Shown: positions 33,972-43,692 of the stretch, in pieces
Layout of the letters: each line of letters opens with the position of its first letter
Numbering within the stretch: position 1 is the stretch's first letter
NCBI GenBank assembly: GCA_021298015.1
Contig: JAJTGY010000008.1
Location: 1 to 64,000 of the forward strand
DNA from: Flammeovirgaceae bacterium
GTDB lineage: Bacteria > Bacteroidota > Bacteroidia > Cytophagales > Cyclobacteriaceae
Length of the DNA stretch: 64,000 nucleotides
Reading direction: 5' to 3'
Position numbers and translations under genes: made by a program
Notes under the pieces: model-generated
Databases searched by the model: none
What the model saw: the letters and a program-made list of their open reading frames with translations, nothing else
What the model was told of the DNA's origin: nothing

Positions 33972-34532
33972 ATGAACGACTCACGCGTTGCCGCACGATA
34001 CGTCAAGTCACTCCTCAGTCTGGCTGTTGAAAGGGGAGCGTTGGAGCAGGTGCATGCCGATATGCAGTTGTTCACCACCACCGTGACCAAAAGTCGTGAG
34101 TTGCTGTTAATGCTGCGCAGCCCGATCGTTCGGCATGAGATCAAGCGAAAGGTACTGCACCAGGTGTTTGCTGGAAAGGTGCATGAACTCACGTTTGCCA
34201 TCATTAACATACTTACCCAAAAAAATCGTGAGCCGTTGTTGCCTTCCATAGCGCGCGAGTTTCACGAGGCTTACAACGAATATAAGGGCATTGGCAAGGC
34301 CGAGGTGATTACAACCCTGGCCATGGATGCTACACTGCGTGCGGAGATTGACCGGATGGCCCGCGAATTGAGCCAGAAAAAGACAGTAGAACTACACGAA
34401 AAGGTAGACCCTGAGTTGATCGGTGGCTTTATTCTCAATGTAGGCGATCAGCAGATTGATGCGTCCATCAAGAGCAAGCTCAAGACACTCAAGGTGAAGT
34501 TCAACGAGAACCCCTACGTAAAACAGTTTTGA
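33972..34532 (+). CDS. atpH: F-type ATP synthase subunit delta
   Basis: A 186-residue subunit that ties the b stalk to the top of F1. The N-terminal helical bundle is VAARYVKSLLSLAVERGALEQV, and the conserved C-terminal segment is VDPELIGGFILNVGDQQIDASIKSKLKTLK, both typical of OSCP/delta. Length is normal. It sits between atpF and atpA. Confidence 0.95.
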   Translation: MNDSRVAARYVKSLLSLAVERGALEQVHADMQLFTTTVTKSRELLLMLRSPIVRHEIKRKVLHQVFAGKVHELTFAIINILTQKNREPLLPSIAREFHEAYNEYKGIGKAEVITTLAMDATLRAEIDRMARELSQKKTVELHEKVDPELIGGFILNVGDQQIDASIKSKLKTLKVKFNENPYVKQF

Positions 34533-34561
34533 ACGAAATTCAATTTTTGAAGTAACGAATT

Positions 34562-36136
34562 ATGGCAGAGATCAGACCCGAAGAAGTATCCGCAATCCTG
34601 CGTGAGCAGTTGTCGCAGGCGCGTACCACCGCCCAACTGGAAGAAATTGGCACCGTGTTAACCATCGGTGATGGAGTGGCGCGCATCTACGGCCTTACCA
34701 AGGCCCAGGCTGGAGAGTTGATCCAGTTTGAAAATGGATTGCGTGCACTCGTACTCAACCTGGAAGAAGATAACGTGGGAGCCGTGCTTTTGGGTGACCC
34801 CAAAGGCATCAAGGAAGGGGCTACCGTGAAGCGTACCGGGCAAATTGGTTCGGTTCAAGTAGGCGAGGGCGTATTGGGTCGTGTGGTAAATACATTGGCG
34901 CAGCCTATCGATGGAAAAGGTCCGCTGACAGGCGAACTGTACGAAATGCCGCTGGAGCGCAAAGCGCCCGGAGTTATTTTCCGTCAGCCGGTGAACGAGC
35001 CGCTGCAAACCGGTATCAAGGCCATTGATGCCATGATTCCGATCGGCCGCGGTCAACGCGAATTGATCATCGGTGACCGCCAGACTGGCAAGACGGCTGT
35101 GGCCTTGGATACGATCATCAATCAAAAGGAATTTTACGACAAGGGTCAACCCGTATACTGCATTTATGTAGCCATTGGCCAAAAGGCGTCAACTGTTGCT
35201 CAGGTAGCGGCCACCCTGGAAAAAGCCGGTGCTTTGTCCTACACCGTGATCGTGTCTGCATCAGCATCTGACCCTGCCCCGATGCAGTTCTTTGCTCCGT
35301 TTACCGGTGCATCCATTGGCGAATTTTTCCGCGACACCGGCCGTCCTGCCCTGGTTATCTACGATGACCTGTCGAAACAGGCGGTGGCCTACCGCGAAGT
35401 ATCCCTGCTGTTGCGCAGACCTCCCGGACGCGAGGCGTATCCCGGTGATGTATTCTACTTGCACTCGCGCTTGCTGGAGCGTGCCGCTAAAGTGATCAAC
35501 AACGATGACATAGCCCGCAACATGAACGACCTGCCTCATTCCATCAAGCATCTGGTGAAAGGTGGCGGATCGCTGACGGCTTTGCCGATCATTGAAACGC
35601 AGGCCAACGATGTGTCCGCTTATATCCCGACCAACGTGATCTCGATTACGGATGGTCAGATATTCCTGGAGACGAACCTGTTCAACTCGGGTATCCGTCC
35701 GGCCATCAACGTAGGTATTTCGGTATCGCGCGTGGGTGGGTCCGCTCAGATCAAATCGATGAAGAAAGTGGCCGGTACGCTGAAACTTGACCAGGCGCAA
35801 TTCCGCGAACTGGAGGCCTTTGCCAAGTTTGGTTCTGATTTGGATGCTGCGACCAAGCTAACGATTGAGCGCGGCCGCAGGAATACGGAAGTATTAAAGC
35901 AACCTCAATATGCACCCGTGCCGGTGGAAGAACAGGTAGCCATTATTCTGGCGTCTACGAAAGGATACATCGACAAAGTGCCGGTTGCCAAAGTAAAGGA
36001 GTTTGAGAAGGATTTCATCTCTTTGTTACGCCTCCAGCACAAAGCCGTTCTGGACAATTTCAGGGCGGGTAAATTCGAGGATAATGACGTAGACGTGATC
36101 AAGCGTGTGGCGCTCGAGATGGCTGGAAAGTATTGA
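34562..36136 (+). CDS. atpA: F-type ATP synthase subunit alpha
   Basis: A 524-residue F1 subunit carrying the regulatory (non-catalytic) nucleotide sites. Visible are the N-terminal beta-barrel with the family opening [13 protein letters not shown], the P-loop [11 protein letters not shown], and the later [21 protein letters not shown]. Length is in the usual range for bacteria. Its catalytic partner, beta (atpD), is not in this window. Confidence 0.97.
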   Translation: MAEIRPEEVSAILREQLSQARTTAQLEEIGTVLTIGDGVARIYGLTKAQAGELIQFENGLRALVLNLEEDNVGAVLLGDPKGIKEGATVKRTGQIGSVQVGEGVLGRVVNTLAQPIDGKGPLTGELYEMPLERKAPGVIFRQPVNEPLQTGIKAIDAMIPIGRGQRELIIGDRQTGKTAVALDTIINQKEFYDKGQPVYCIYVAIGQKASTVAQVAATLEKAGALSYTVIVSASASDPAPMQFFAPFTGASIGEFFRDTGRPALVIYDDLSKQAVAYREVSLLLRRPPGREAYPGDVFYLHSRLLERAAKVINNDDIARNMNDLPHSIKHLVKGGGSLTALPIIETQANDVSAYIPTNVISITDGQIFLETNLFNSGIRPAINVGISVSRVGGSAQIKSMKKVAGTLKLDQAQFRELEAFAKFGSDLDAATKLTIERGRRNTEVLKQPQYAPVPVEEQVAIILASTKGYIDKVPVAKVKEFEKDFISLLRLQHKAVLDNFRAGKFEDNDVDVIKRVALEMAGKY

Positions 36137-36166
36137 CGACTAGACGATTTCAGACAGGTTACCCGT

Positions 36167-37045
36167 ATGCCGAGTTTAAAGGAAGTAAAGAGCAGAATTT
36201 CTTCGGTGGTCTCCACGCAGCAGATCACCAAAGCCATGAAGATGGTGGCCGCTGCCAAGTTGCGGAAGTCCCAGGACCGCATTATGCAAATGCGCCCGTT
36301 TGCTCAGAAGTTAAACTCAGTAATTCAGAATTTATCCGCAGCTGGTGCTGACGGAGACAACTGGTACGGACAAGTTCGTGAGGAAAAGAAAATCCTGATC
36401 ATATGCATCAGCTCCGATCGTGGTCTTTGCGGATCGTTTAATGGCACGGTGATTAAGGCCAGTGTTCGCCTGGCGATGGAGAAATACGAGAAGCAGTTTA
36501 AAGCGGGCAACGTTGCTTTTCTTCCGCTTGGCAAAAAAGTGTATGAATACCTGAGCAAGCGCAACTACCAGGTGGTTGATCAGTATTGGGGTCTCATCAA
36601 CAGCCTGAGTTTCGAAAAGGCTGCCGAGGTAGCCGAGTACGTGATGAAATCATTTCAGCTAGGCGAATATGACAAGGTGGAGATCGTTTACAACGAGTTC
36701 AAGAATGTAGCCACGCAGATCTTGCGTACGGAGCAATACCTGCCAGTGTTGCCCCCCAGGCAGGAGAAGAAGACACAGGAAGTTGACTATATCTACCAGC
36801 CTACCCGGGAGGAGATTATTACCGGTATCATTCCCAAGTCGCTGAAGGTTCAGCTGTTCAAGGCGGCCCTTGATTCGAACGCGGCCGAGAACGGAGCCCG
36901 GATGACGGCCATGGATAAGGCAACCGACAATGCAGGCGAACTGCTTAAGGATTTGCGGTTGACCTACAATCGTACCCGCCAGGCCGCCATCACCAAAGAG
37001 ATTTTGGAGATCGTGGCTGGTGCAGAGGCGCTGAAGTCTGCGTAG
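36167..37045 (+). CDS. atpG: F-type ATP synthase subunit gamma
   Basis: A 292-residue central-shaft subunit. The N-terminal helix is KEVKSRISSVVSTQQITKAMKMVAAAKL, and the C-terminal helix is ENGARMTAMDKATDNAGELLKDLRLTYNRTRQAAITKE, the two arms of the coiled-coil shaft. The Rossmann-like centre has ISSDRGLCGSFNG. It is the last gene of the operon and is followed by a strong terminator; atpD and atpC are absent here. Confidence 0.97.
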   Translation: MPSLKEVKSRISSVVSTQQITKAMKMVAAAKLRKSQDRIMQMRPFAQKLNSVIQNLSAAGADGDNWYGQVREEKKILIICISSDRGLCGSFNGTVIKASVRLAMEKYEKQFKAGNVAFLPLGKKVYEYLSKRNYQVVDQYWGLINSLSFEKAAEVAEYVMKSFQLGEYDKVEIVYNEFKNVATQILRTEQYLPVLPPRQEKKTQEVDYIYQPTREEIITGIIPKSLKVQLFKAALDSNAAENGARMTAMDKATDNAGELLKDLRLTYNRTRQAAITKEILEIVAGAEALKSA

Positions 37046-37068
37046 AGAACGAAATAGAAACATAGAAG

Positions 37069-37094
37069 AAGCAGTGAGCAATCACTGCTTTTTT
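37069..37094 (+). terminator. Terminator of the atp operon
   Basis: AAGCAGTGA (37069-37077), GCAA tetraloop of the GNRA kind, TCACTGCTT (37082-37090), then more T to 37094. The stem starts 23 nt after the atpG stop. Confidence 0.9.
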
Positions 37095-37117
37095 GTTGCG
37101 ATAAACGCTAAACGGAA

Positions 37118-37834
37118 ATGAAACCAGGGGTGCTGATTCTGTTGTTGCTGGCGATGAGTTGCTCACGTTCAGATCAACCCGCCATAGCCGAGGTACCGGT
37201 TTTGCCCGACCGCCAGCTGAACGCAGCGTTTGTGATTGTTGACGGTACCTACAATACGGAACTGGTAGCGCCAATGGATGTGCTCCAACACACGGCCTTT
37301 CATACCCCTCATGGGATCAAGGTGTTTACCGTGGCACCTACACGCGATACGGTTACCACGTTTGAGGGGCTGCGGCTGCTGCCGGACTTTGCCATGGCAA
37401 CGGATTCACTTCCCGCAATTGACCTTTTGGTTGTGCCCAGCGCCCAGCATAGCATGGATACCGACCTGACCAATCCGGCATTGATTGAATTCGTGCGCAC
37501 ACATGGCCGCCAGGCCCTTTACGTGATGTCTCTTTGTGATGGAGCATTTGTATTGGCCAAGGCGGGTTTGCTGGATGCGCATGTTTGCACCACCTTCCCG
37601 GCTGACATCGTCCGGTTTCGCGAAGCTTTCCCCCAGTTGGCCGAGGTTCGGGAACAGGTGAGTTTTGTCCACGATCGATCAGCCATTTCTTCGGCCGGAG
37701 GTGCCCGATCGTATGAGGCGGCTTTGTACCTGGTGGAGGCCCTCTACGGCCGAGACGTTGCCCGTAATGTTAGCTCGGGGCTTGTGATTGACTGGGATTT
37801 GGCCTCAGTGCCTCACTATCGCACGCCTTTTTAA
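37118..37834 (+). CDS. DJ-1/PfpI family lipoprotein
   Basis: A 238-residue protein with a lipoprotein signal (LLLLAMSC, Cys15) and a DJ-1/PfpI-type class I glutamine-amidotransferase-like fold. The nucleophile-elbow cysteine is Cys140 in YVMSLCDGAFVLA, and the flanking CTTFPADI and SSAGGARSYEAALYLVE motifs resemble the sensor domains of AraC regulators of the GATase1 type. The export signal is unusual for the superfamily, which is mostly cytosolic. Substrate is unknown; glyoxalase, deglycase or amidase activity would all be guesses. Confidence 0.8.
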   Translation: MKPGVLILLLLAMSCSRSDQPAIAEVPVLPDRQLNAAFVIVDGTYNTELVAPMDVLQHTAFHTPHGIKVFTVAPTRDTVTTFEGLRLLPDFAMATDSLPAIDLLVVPSAQHSMDTDLTNPALIEFVRTHGRQALYVMSLCDGAFVLAKAGLLDAHVCTTFPADIVRFREAFPQLAEVREQVSFVHDRSAISSAGGARSYEAALYLVEALYGRDVARNVSSGLVIDWDLASVPHYRTPF

Positions 37835-37896
37835 GCCGCTTTTTGCCTGTTTTATTGATTTTATTACACGAGCCCAAAGGAATAGCTCGCCTGATT

Positions 37897-37904
37897 TATG
37901 TTTG
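37897..37904 (+). promoter_or_regulatory. -7 box for the histidine kinase gene
   Basis: TATGTTTG matches TAnnTTTG exactly and gives a leader of about 25 nt before ATG 37934. A short inverted repeat CGAGC/GCTCG (37869-37889) lies upstream over the expected -33 position. Confidence 0.5.
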
Positions 37905-37933
37905 CGTTAACTCGAATTCATAGTTGAGTTTAC

Positions 37934-40174
37934 ATGAGCGTAGATAGTGAAACAAAAGCAGCACGGGTGACACATAAGGAAGAAGCGCAGCGAATTTTGG
38001 ATCGTTTGCCGGTGGTTGTTTTTGAGTACACCCTGCAACCTAATGGCAATCGCGATTTCAGTTACATCAACCCCAAGTGCGAGGAGGTTTTGGGTTATAC
38101 ACAAGCTGAGCTACTGAGTGGTGTGCATCCCATGGTGAGTTTTATTCACCCGGAAGACCGGGCATCCTTTGAGTTATTTTTGAATGAGGTGATGACATCG
38201 AAAACTTCATTTCGATGGGAGGGCCGGATTTTAGGAAAACACCGAACGGTATGGGTTGAGTCAGTGGGTGTGCCCCGCCATGACGATGAGGGGAATTGCA
38301 TTTGGAACGGAGTCATTACTGACATCTCGCATCGAAAGTCGCTGGAACGCGCCCGGTTAGAAATTGAACAGCGACTCGAACTGGGCCTGCGAAGCGCTGA
38401 TCTTGGTCTTTGGGACTATGATTTTCGGACCAATACTACTGTTGTCAACGAACGCTGGGCCCAACTCATGGGCTATGAGCGAACGGAGTTGGAGCAGATG
38501 TTTTGCCACTGCGAAGACTTCATACACCCGGCCGACCGACCGACTTACGAAAAGAAAATACAAGAGCACTTACAGGGGCAAACCGATGCCTACGAGGTCG
38601 TCTACCGGTTTCAGTTAAAAGACAAATCCTGGCGTTGGATTTTGGAAAAAGGTCAGGCCGTGGAGCGGGATGCTCACGGCAATGCCTTGCGAACGGTAGG
38701 TATTCTTCAGGATTTTCATGCGCGTAAACTGGAAGAAGAGAGCATCAACGAAAGCGAGGAGCGTTATCGCACACTGATCGAGTTTCTGCCCATCGGTATT
38801 GGTGTCCACTGTGAAGGAAAGTTAGTTTTTGTCAACTCGGCAGCCTGTCGCATTATGGGTGCTGAGGCACCCGAGCAACTCCTTGGGCTCAACGTGCTTG
38901 ACTTTGTGGCCCCCGAGTTTCAAAAGAGTGTGGTCAATCGGATTGGGCGCATGATGAAAGGTGAGCGGGTGCCCCGCCTGGAGGAGAAGTTTGTGAGGCT
39001 TGACGGGCAACTGATTGATGTTGAGGTTTACGGCTACCCGTACGAGTACAAGGGCAAGCCGGCTGTACAAATTATCGTTCGCGATATCACCGGCCAAAAG
39101 ATGGCGGAAGAAGCGGTTTTAAAGAACGAGGTTTTGTTCACGCAGTTATTCGAAAGCTCACCACTGGCCGTGGTCATGCTGGATAACAAAGGCAAGGTGG
39201 TGAAGGTAAATAAAGGATTCGAAGCGCTCTTTGGCTTCAGTCAGCCCGAGTTACGAGGAAAAGGCTTGAACAAATTTATTGTACCGGATAACCTGGAGCA
39301 GGAAGGCAACGAACTGAATCAACTGATATCAGGCAAGCAAACGATTCGGCTTCAGACCAAACGATTGCGCAAGGATGGTGCCGAGCTATCCGTCATCCTG
39401 CTGGGCGTACCGGTTAGCCTGGCTGATGAAACGATCGGCATCTTTGGTGTATATGTGGACATCACCGAACAAAAGAAACTCGAGGACGAGTTAAAGATCC
39501 GAAATACGGAGTTGGATAACTTCGTCTACAAAGTTTCTCACGATTTACGCGCCCCGTTATCATCTATTTTGGGTCTGGTCAATCTTGCCAGGCTTCCCGG
39601 CAATCAGGATAACCCGGTGGAGTACCTCAACCTGGTGGGCGATCGGGTGAAGAAATTGGATGGGTTTATCAATGATGTGCTCAGCCACTCGAAAAATCTG
39701 AAAATGGATATTAAGCTCGCCTCGGTTGACCTAAAGGCGATTATCGATAAACATTTTCAGGACCTCAGTTACATGCCGCAGGCTGCGCGGGTTTCCTACA
39801 ATGTAAACGTTGAAGGTGACGTATTCTTTAGCGACCCCTGGCGGATTTCAGAAGTTTTCCGGAATCTGATTTCAAATGCGATCAAATACCTGGATCTGTA
39901 CAAGGCGCAACCTCATGTCGATATTCAGGTCAAGATTACGCGGCAGTCCGCACGCATCCAATTTCGTGACAATGGTGTGGGCATTGCGGAAAAAGATCAG
40001 GCCCGCGTTTTTGAGATGTTTTACCGGGCCAGCGACCGGTCGGCCGGGTCGGGATTGGGACTGTATATTGTCAAGAACGCAGTGGAAAAACTGGGCGGAG
40101 AAATCAAAATCAAGAGTATCTTTGGCGAAGGAACCACGTTTGCCATCTCCTTGCCCAACTATCCGCAGCCGTAG
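37934..40174 (+). CDS. Multi-PAS sensor histidine kinase
   Basis: A 746-residue soluble sensor kinase without signal peptide or transmembrane helix. Four PAS/PAC domains fill about residues 20-510 (SYINPKCEEVLGYTQAELL; RWAQLMGYERTELEQMF; FVNSAACRIMGAEAPEQLL; KVNKGFEALFGFSQPEL). The phosphoacceptor is His536 in SHDLRAPLSSI; the ATPase domain has the N box EVFRNLISNAIKY, DNGVGI and GSGLGLYIVKN. No receiver domain or response regulator is adjacent, so its partner is elsewhere. It is followed 6 bp later by a GNAT-like gene. Confidence 0.93.
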   Translation: MSVDSETKAARVTHKEEAQRILDRLPVVVFEYTLQPNGNRDFSYINPKCEEVLGYTQAELLSGVHPMVSFIHPEDRASFELFLNEVMTSKTSFRWEGRILGKHRTVWVESVGVPRHDDEGNCIWNGVITDISHRKSLERARLEIEQRLELGLRSADLGLWDYDFRTNTTVVNERWAQLMGYERTELEQMFCHCEDFIHPADRPTYEKKIQEHLQGQTDAYEVVYRFQLKDKSWRWILEKGQAVERDAHGNALRTVGILQDFHARKLEEESINESEERYRTLIEFLPIGIGVHCEGKLVFVNSAACRIMGAEAPEQLLGLNVLDFVAPEFQKSVVNRIGRMMKGERVPRLEEKFVRLDGQLIDVEVYGYPYEYKGKPAVQIIVRDITGQKMAEEAVLKNEVLFTQLFESSPLAVVMLDNKGKVVKVNKGFEALFGFSQPELRGKGLNKFIVPDNLEQEGNELNQLISGKQTIRLQTKRLRKDGAELSVILLGVPVSLADETIGIFGVYVDITEQKKLEDELKIRNTELDNFVYKVSHDLRAPLSSILGLVNLARLPGNQDNPVEYLNLVGDRVKKLDGFINDVLSHSKNLKMDIKLASVDLKAIIDKHFQDLSYMPQAARVSYNVNVEGDVFFSDPWRISEVFRNLISNAIKYLDLYKAQPHVDIQVKITRQSARIQFRDNGVGIAEKDQARVFEMFYRASDRSAGSGLGLYIVKNAVEKLGGEIKIKSIFGEGTTFAISLPNYPQP

Positions 40175-40180
40175 AATAGC

Positions 40181-41353
40181 ATGACCCTTGTTGAAGTTAC
40201 TACACCGGCTCTTGCCCGGCAGTTTTTATTGCTGCCTGTCCGGCTCTACCAACACACACCCAACTGGATTCGCCCGCTGGACGCGGACGTGGAGTCTGTA
40301 TTTGACCGGGAGAAAAACAAAACATTCCGTCATGGTCAGTGCATCCGCTGGATTTTGAAAGACACGGCCGGTGTGGCCATTGGCCGGGTGGCCGCTTTCA
40401 TCAACGACAAAAATGTGTTAAAGGGAAATAAGCAACCCACAGGCGGAATGGGTTTTTTTGAGTGTATCCAAGATCAGGCTGCGGCTTTTCTTTTGTTTGA
40501 TGCGTGTCGCGATTGGCTGGCGGAACGCGGCATGCAGGCAATGGACGGCCCGATTAATTTCGGAAACCGCGACCGTTGGTGGGGGCTGCTGGTGGAGGGA
40601 TTTCATTTTGAACCAAATTACCAGACTAATTATAACTTCCCTTACTACCAGCAATTCTTCGAGGCTTATGGTTTTCAGTTGTACTTCAATCAGCTCACCT
40701 ACCTACGCAAGATTAAAGACCCGCTTCATCCACGCCTGGCCGAGAAGGCCGATTTATTGTCGCACGATCCCGACTATTCGTTTCACTACCTGAAAAAGTC
40801 GGAATTTCATTTACTGGCGGGCTACTTGCGCAGCGTGTATAACCGGGCGTGGGCGAACCGGGCCGAAAATCCTGAACTTTCGCAGGCGCAGGCCGACCAG
40901 ATTGTAAAACAAATGAAACCGATTTTGGACGAACGTCTGATTTATTTCGGTTTCTACAAGAATGATCCTATCGCTTTTTTTATCTCCCTGCCCGAACTGA
41001 ATCAGATCTTTAAACATGTGAATGGAAAAATGAACTGGTGGGGCAAAATCAAATTTGCCTACCATTTGTTTATAGCTAAAACAAATACCAAAGCGTTCGG
41101 CATACTCTTCGGTGTTGTGCCGGAGCACCAGGGCAAAGGAGCCGATGGTGCTATAATTATGGCCGCTCGTAAAGTTTTGCAAGACGAATACAAACGATAT
41201 GAGGATTATGAAATGAATTGGATTGGTGATTTTAACCCTAAGATGATTAACGTGGTGGAGCAGGTGGGTGGTTTTATTTCAAAAAAACACATTACTTACC
41301 GGAAACTTTTTGATCCTAATCAGCCTTTCGAGCGGCACCCCATTCTTAAGTAA
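40181..41353 (+). CDS. GNAT-fold protein of the long (390-residue) type
   Basis: A 390-residue protein with an acetyltransferase-like C-terminal half: FGVVPEHQGKGADGAIIMAARK has the QGKGADG acetyl-CoA-binding turn, and NWIGDFNPKMINVVEQVGG matches the end of the fold. The N-terminal half contains MQAMDGPINFGNRDRWWGLLVEGF, conserved in a family of long GNAT-like proteins of unknown substrate that resemble peptidoglycan or amino-acid acyltransferases. No membrane segment is seen. It lies between the histidine kinase and a VTT-domain membrane protein in one transcription unit (gaps of 6 and 3 bp). Confidence 0.75.
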   Translation: MTLVEVTTPALARQFLLLPVRLYQHTPNWIRPLDADVESVFDREKNKTFRHGQCIRWILKDTAGVAIGRVAAFINDKNVLKGNKQPTGGMGFFECIQDQAAAFLLFDACRDWLAERGMQAMDGPINFGNRDRWWGLLVEGFHFEPNYQTNYNFPYYQQFFEAYGFQLYFNQLTYLRKIKDPLHPRLAEKADLLSHDPDYSFHYLKKSEFHLLAGYLRSVYNRAWANRAENPELSQAQADQIVKQMKPILDERLIYFGFYKNDPIAFFISLPELNQIFKHVNGKMNWWGKIKFAYHLFIAKTNTKAFGILFGVVPEHQGKGADGAIIMAARKVLQDEYKRYEDYEMNWIGDFNPKMINVVEQVGGFISKKHITYRKLFDPNQPFERHPILK

Positions 41354-41356
41354 GCC

Positions 41357-41944
41357 ATGCAAACAGCCCCCCAGGAAGAAACCAAATCCGGATTTTTATT
41401 GCGCAACCTCTTGAAGGGCTTGGTATGGTTTGCTGTTATCATCACGGCATACATTCTGCTACAAAACGAGATTGAAGTTTACGAACATGAGATAGCACGC
41501 CTGGGCAATAAGCTGGGCCTGCTGTTGAGTATCTTCACCTTGTCTGAAATTGTCTTTGGCATTATCCCCCCGGAGGTTTTCATGTTTATCTGGAGAGGAG
41601 GGGAAATGAGCCAGTACATCATTAATCTGTCCTTGCTCACCTTTATCAGTTATGGGGCTGGTGTGCTGGGTTATTATATTGGCTACACATTTTCAAAAAC
41701 GGGTTTTTACCAAAAGATCCATGCCCGTTACCTCCAGCAATATGACCGGCAACTAAAAAAGTATGGTGGCTATCTCGTTCTGGTAGGTGCCGTTACACCC
41801 GTGCCGTTCTCGGCCACGTGCATGATGGCTGGTTCTGTACATCTGAATTTTAAGAATTTCCTTTTGATTTGCATCAGCCGCATTTTGCGTTTCGCGGTTT
41901 ATGGCTGGATGGTGTGGCAGTTTCCGAACTGGTTTATGGCCTGA
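41357..41944 (+). CDS. VTT (DedA/SNARE-associated) domain membrane protein
   Basis: A 195-residue membrane protein with four to five hydrophobic segments. The VTT/DedA-type core is seen in SEIVFGIIPPEVFMFIW, ISYGAGVLGYYIGYTFSKTGFYQ and, most tellingly, KYGGYLVLVGAVTPVPFSATCMMAGSVHLNF with the conserved proline of the re-entrant loop. Characterised DedA proteins help recycle undecaprenyl phosphate or other lipids across the membrane; this one is assigned by fold only. It is the last gene of the unit headed by the histidine kinase. Confidence 0.82.
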   Translation: MQTAPQEETKSGFLLRNLLKGLVWFAVIITAYILLQNEIEVYEHEIARLGNKLGLLLSIFTLSEIVFGIIPPEVFMFIWRGGEMSQYIINLSLLTFISYGAGVLGYYIGYTFSKTGFYQKIHARYLQQYDRQLKKYGGYLVLVGAVTPVPFSATCMMAGSVHLNFKNFLLICISRILRFAVYGWMVWQFPNWFMA

Positions 41945-42327
41945 TAAGCCTTCCCGAGGTCGTGCTCATTCAAACAAAAAGACCGGAAATTTTGATTCAT
42001 CCCAACGCAAGGCTCTTTTTCCGTTGAATTCTGAAAAACTCATCGCAGTTTAGGAGCAGAACAAGTCGGAGCAAGGCGCGCTCCGGTTTGGTTACTGCCC
42101 CGATTAACGACAAATGAGAAAGGAATTTTCGTCTGGGGTGATGGAGAGTAATCCGTTTGACAGCATTGTCAGGTTGTTCTGTCTTTTTTCCCGCAGAATG
42201 AGTTGCTTCGGGAAATCAAACTGGAGGGATGTTAGCTTAACCTGTCTTCAGGACGATATCGGAAGCTTTTCGCGAGAAAACTGCGTGAAGCGGGTGAGCA
42301 AGATGCACGGAAACGACAGAGACCCAC
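41945..42327. other. 383-bp intergenic region, no supported gene
   Basis: No RNA gene, terminator or consensus promoter was recognised. Two short readable stretches on the plus strand (an 82-codon reading from 42114, and in another frame LSSGRYRKLFARKL followed by an end at 42330) look like coding remnants but share no motif with a known family. A 6-bp hairpin CGGAGC/GCTCCG lies at about 42067-42092. The region may hold a decayed gene. Confidence 0.4.
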
Positions 42328-43617
42328 CTAGGCTGCTGCTATTTTCAAAACAGCCTCAATAAACCGATCCAGATCGCGGGTGGTGGTGTAGATGTGGGGT
42401 GTTACCCGCACGGCATTTACATTTTCCCACTTGATGGATACGGTGTGAATCTGATACTCACTAAAGAGCTTGGAGGCCACATCGCCCACATCCATACCCT
42501 CAATACAAAATGTGCCCAGCGCACACGAATACTCGGGCTTCAACGAGATATGCAGCTTCACCCGCGGATTTTTACTCACTGCTTCGCACCAGTATTTTTT
42601 CAGGTAATGCAGTCGTTCTTGTTTGCGTCTGGCTCCGATGGCGAGATGGAAATCAACGGCCTGCCCAATGGCCTGCTCGGGTGCAAAGGAACGGGTGCCC
42701 AGTGCCTCGAACTTGCGTATGTCCCCACTTTGGGGTTTGTCGGTGGGAAACAGGGGCCAGGTTTTGCTGATGTGCTCCGGCCTAATGTGCATTAACCCCG
42801 TACCAAACGGAGCGCACAGCCATTTGTGCAAACTGGTGCCGAAGTAGTCGGAGTTGAGGTCCGGAATTTTGAAATCCAAATGGGCAAAGGAGTGGGCCGC
42901 ATCCACTATACTGATGATCCCCCGTCTGCGGGCTTCTGCACAAAGTTTGGCCGCGGGTAGAATCTGGCCCGTCCAGGTAATGAGATGTGTAATATGCCAG
43001 ATTTTGGTGCGGGGCGTGGTTGCCGCCACATACGCTTTTACGATAGCGTCATCATCTTCAATCGGCAGCGCCAGGTTAATCCAGTTGATTTTCACTCCGT
43101 GGCGAAGCTCGCGCTGCTTCCACGCATGGATCATGTTCGGATAATCCTGCCGGGTCATGACGATCTCATCGCCTTTGGCCAGATCAATACCTCAGGTGAA
43201 CGTGCCGAGTGCCTCGGTTGTGTTGCGGTTGATCGCCAGTTCGTCAGGGCTTACACCAGCCAAATGCCCCAGTTTTCTGCGCAAGGGTTCGCGGCCCTTG
43301 TCCAGAATCTGCCACATGTAGTAGGTGGGTCCTTCATTGCTCAGGTGATAGTAACGATCAACAGCCTCTTGCACCACTCTTGGCTGCGGGCTCACCCCGC
43401 CATTGTTTAAGTTCAGGATATTGGTGGTAACCGTGAAAGACTGAGCCATGCGCGCCCAAAGATCTTCTTCCTCAGCCGCGGCTTCAGGGGTCAATTGGTT
43501 TAGGGCCAGCAACGCATCGGACACATCTTCGGCCAGCGCTGCGGAGGAAATGCCCGTGAGCGAGGCAGCGCCCGCCAGGGTGGCCGATTTTCGAAAAAAT
43601 GATCTGCGCGAAACCAT
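42328..43617 (-). pseudogene. Tat-exported class V aminotransferase-fold protein interrupted by an in-frame TGA
   Basis: A PLP-dependent, class V aminotransferase/cysteine-desulfurase-fold protein read as 429 codons. The N-terminus is a twin-arginine signal (SRRSFFRKSATLAGAASLTG), so the folded enzyme would be exported. The reading is broken by TGA at codon 142 (43192-43194), between TEALGTFT and GIDLAKGDEI; both sides are in the same frame and match the family without loss. The PLP lysine is in SLHKWL (about codon 265) and the cofactor aspartate in IVDAAH. It is a recent pseudogene, a sequencing error or a read-through site; the downstream part keeps good codon use. Confidence 0.78.
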
Positions 43618-43692
43618 AGGTGACGGATTTAGCTCACCCAATGTACTCAAAAGGAAATTTGCGGTGTTTGTTTTTTGTGACGACCGTTGGCG

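Noticed and set aside
37118-37834. DJ-1-like protein as an AraC-type regulator
   Set aside because: It resembles the sensor half only; there is no helix-turn-helix domain and it has a lipoprotein signal.
42114-42362. 82-codon reading on the plus strand between the VTT gene and the interrupted aminotransferase
   Set aside because: Cysteine/serine/arginine-rich composition with no fold pattern, no promoter or ribosome-binding site, and overlap with a convergent gene; not reported as a gene.
43192-43194. TGA as a selenocysteine codon
   Set aside because: No SECIS-like structure was evident and the class V aminotransferase family has no functional Cys/Sec at that position; nonsense mutation or error is simpler.
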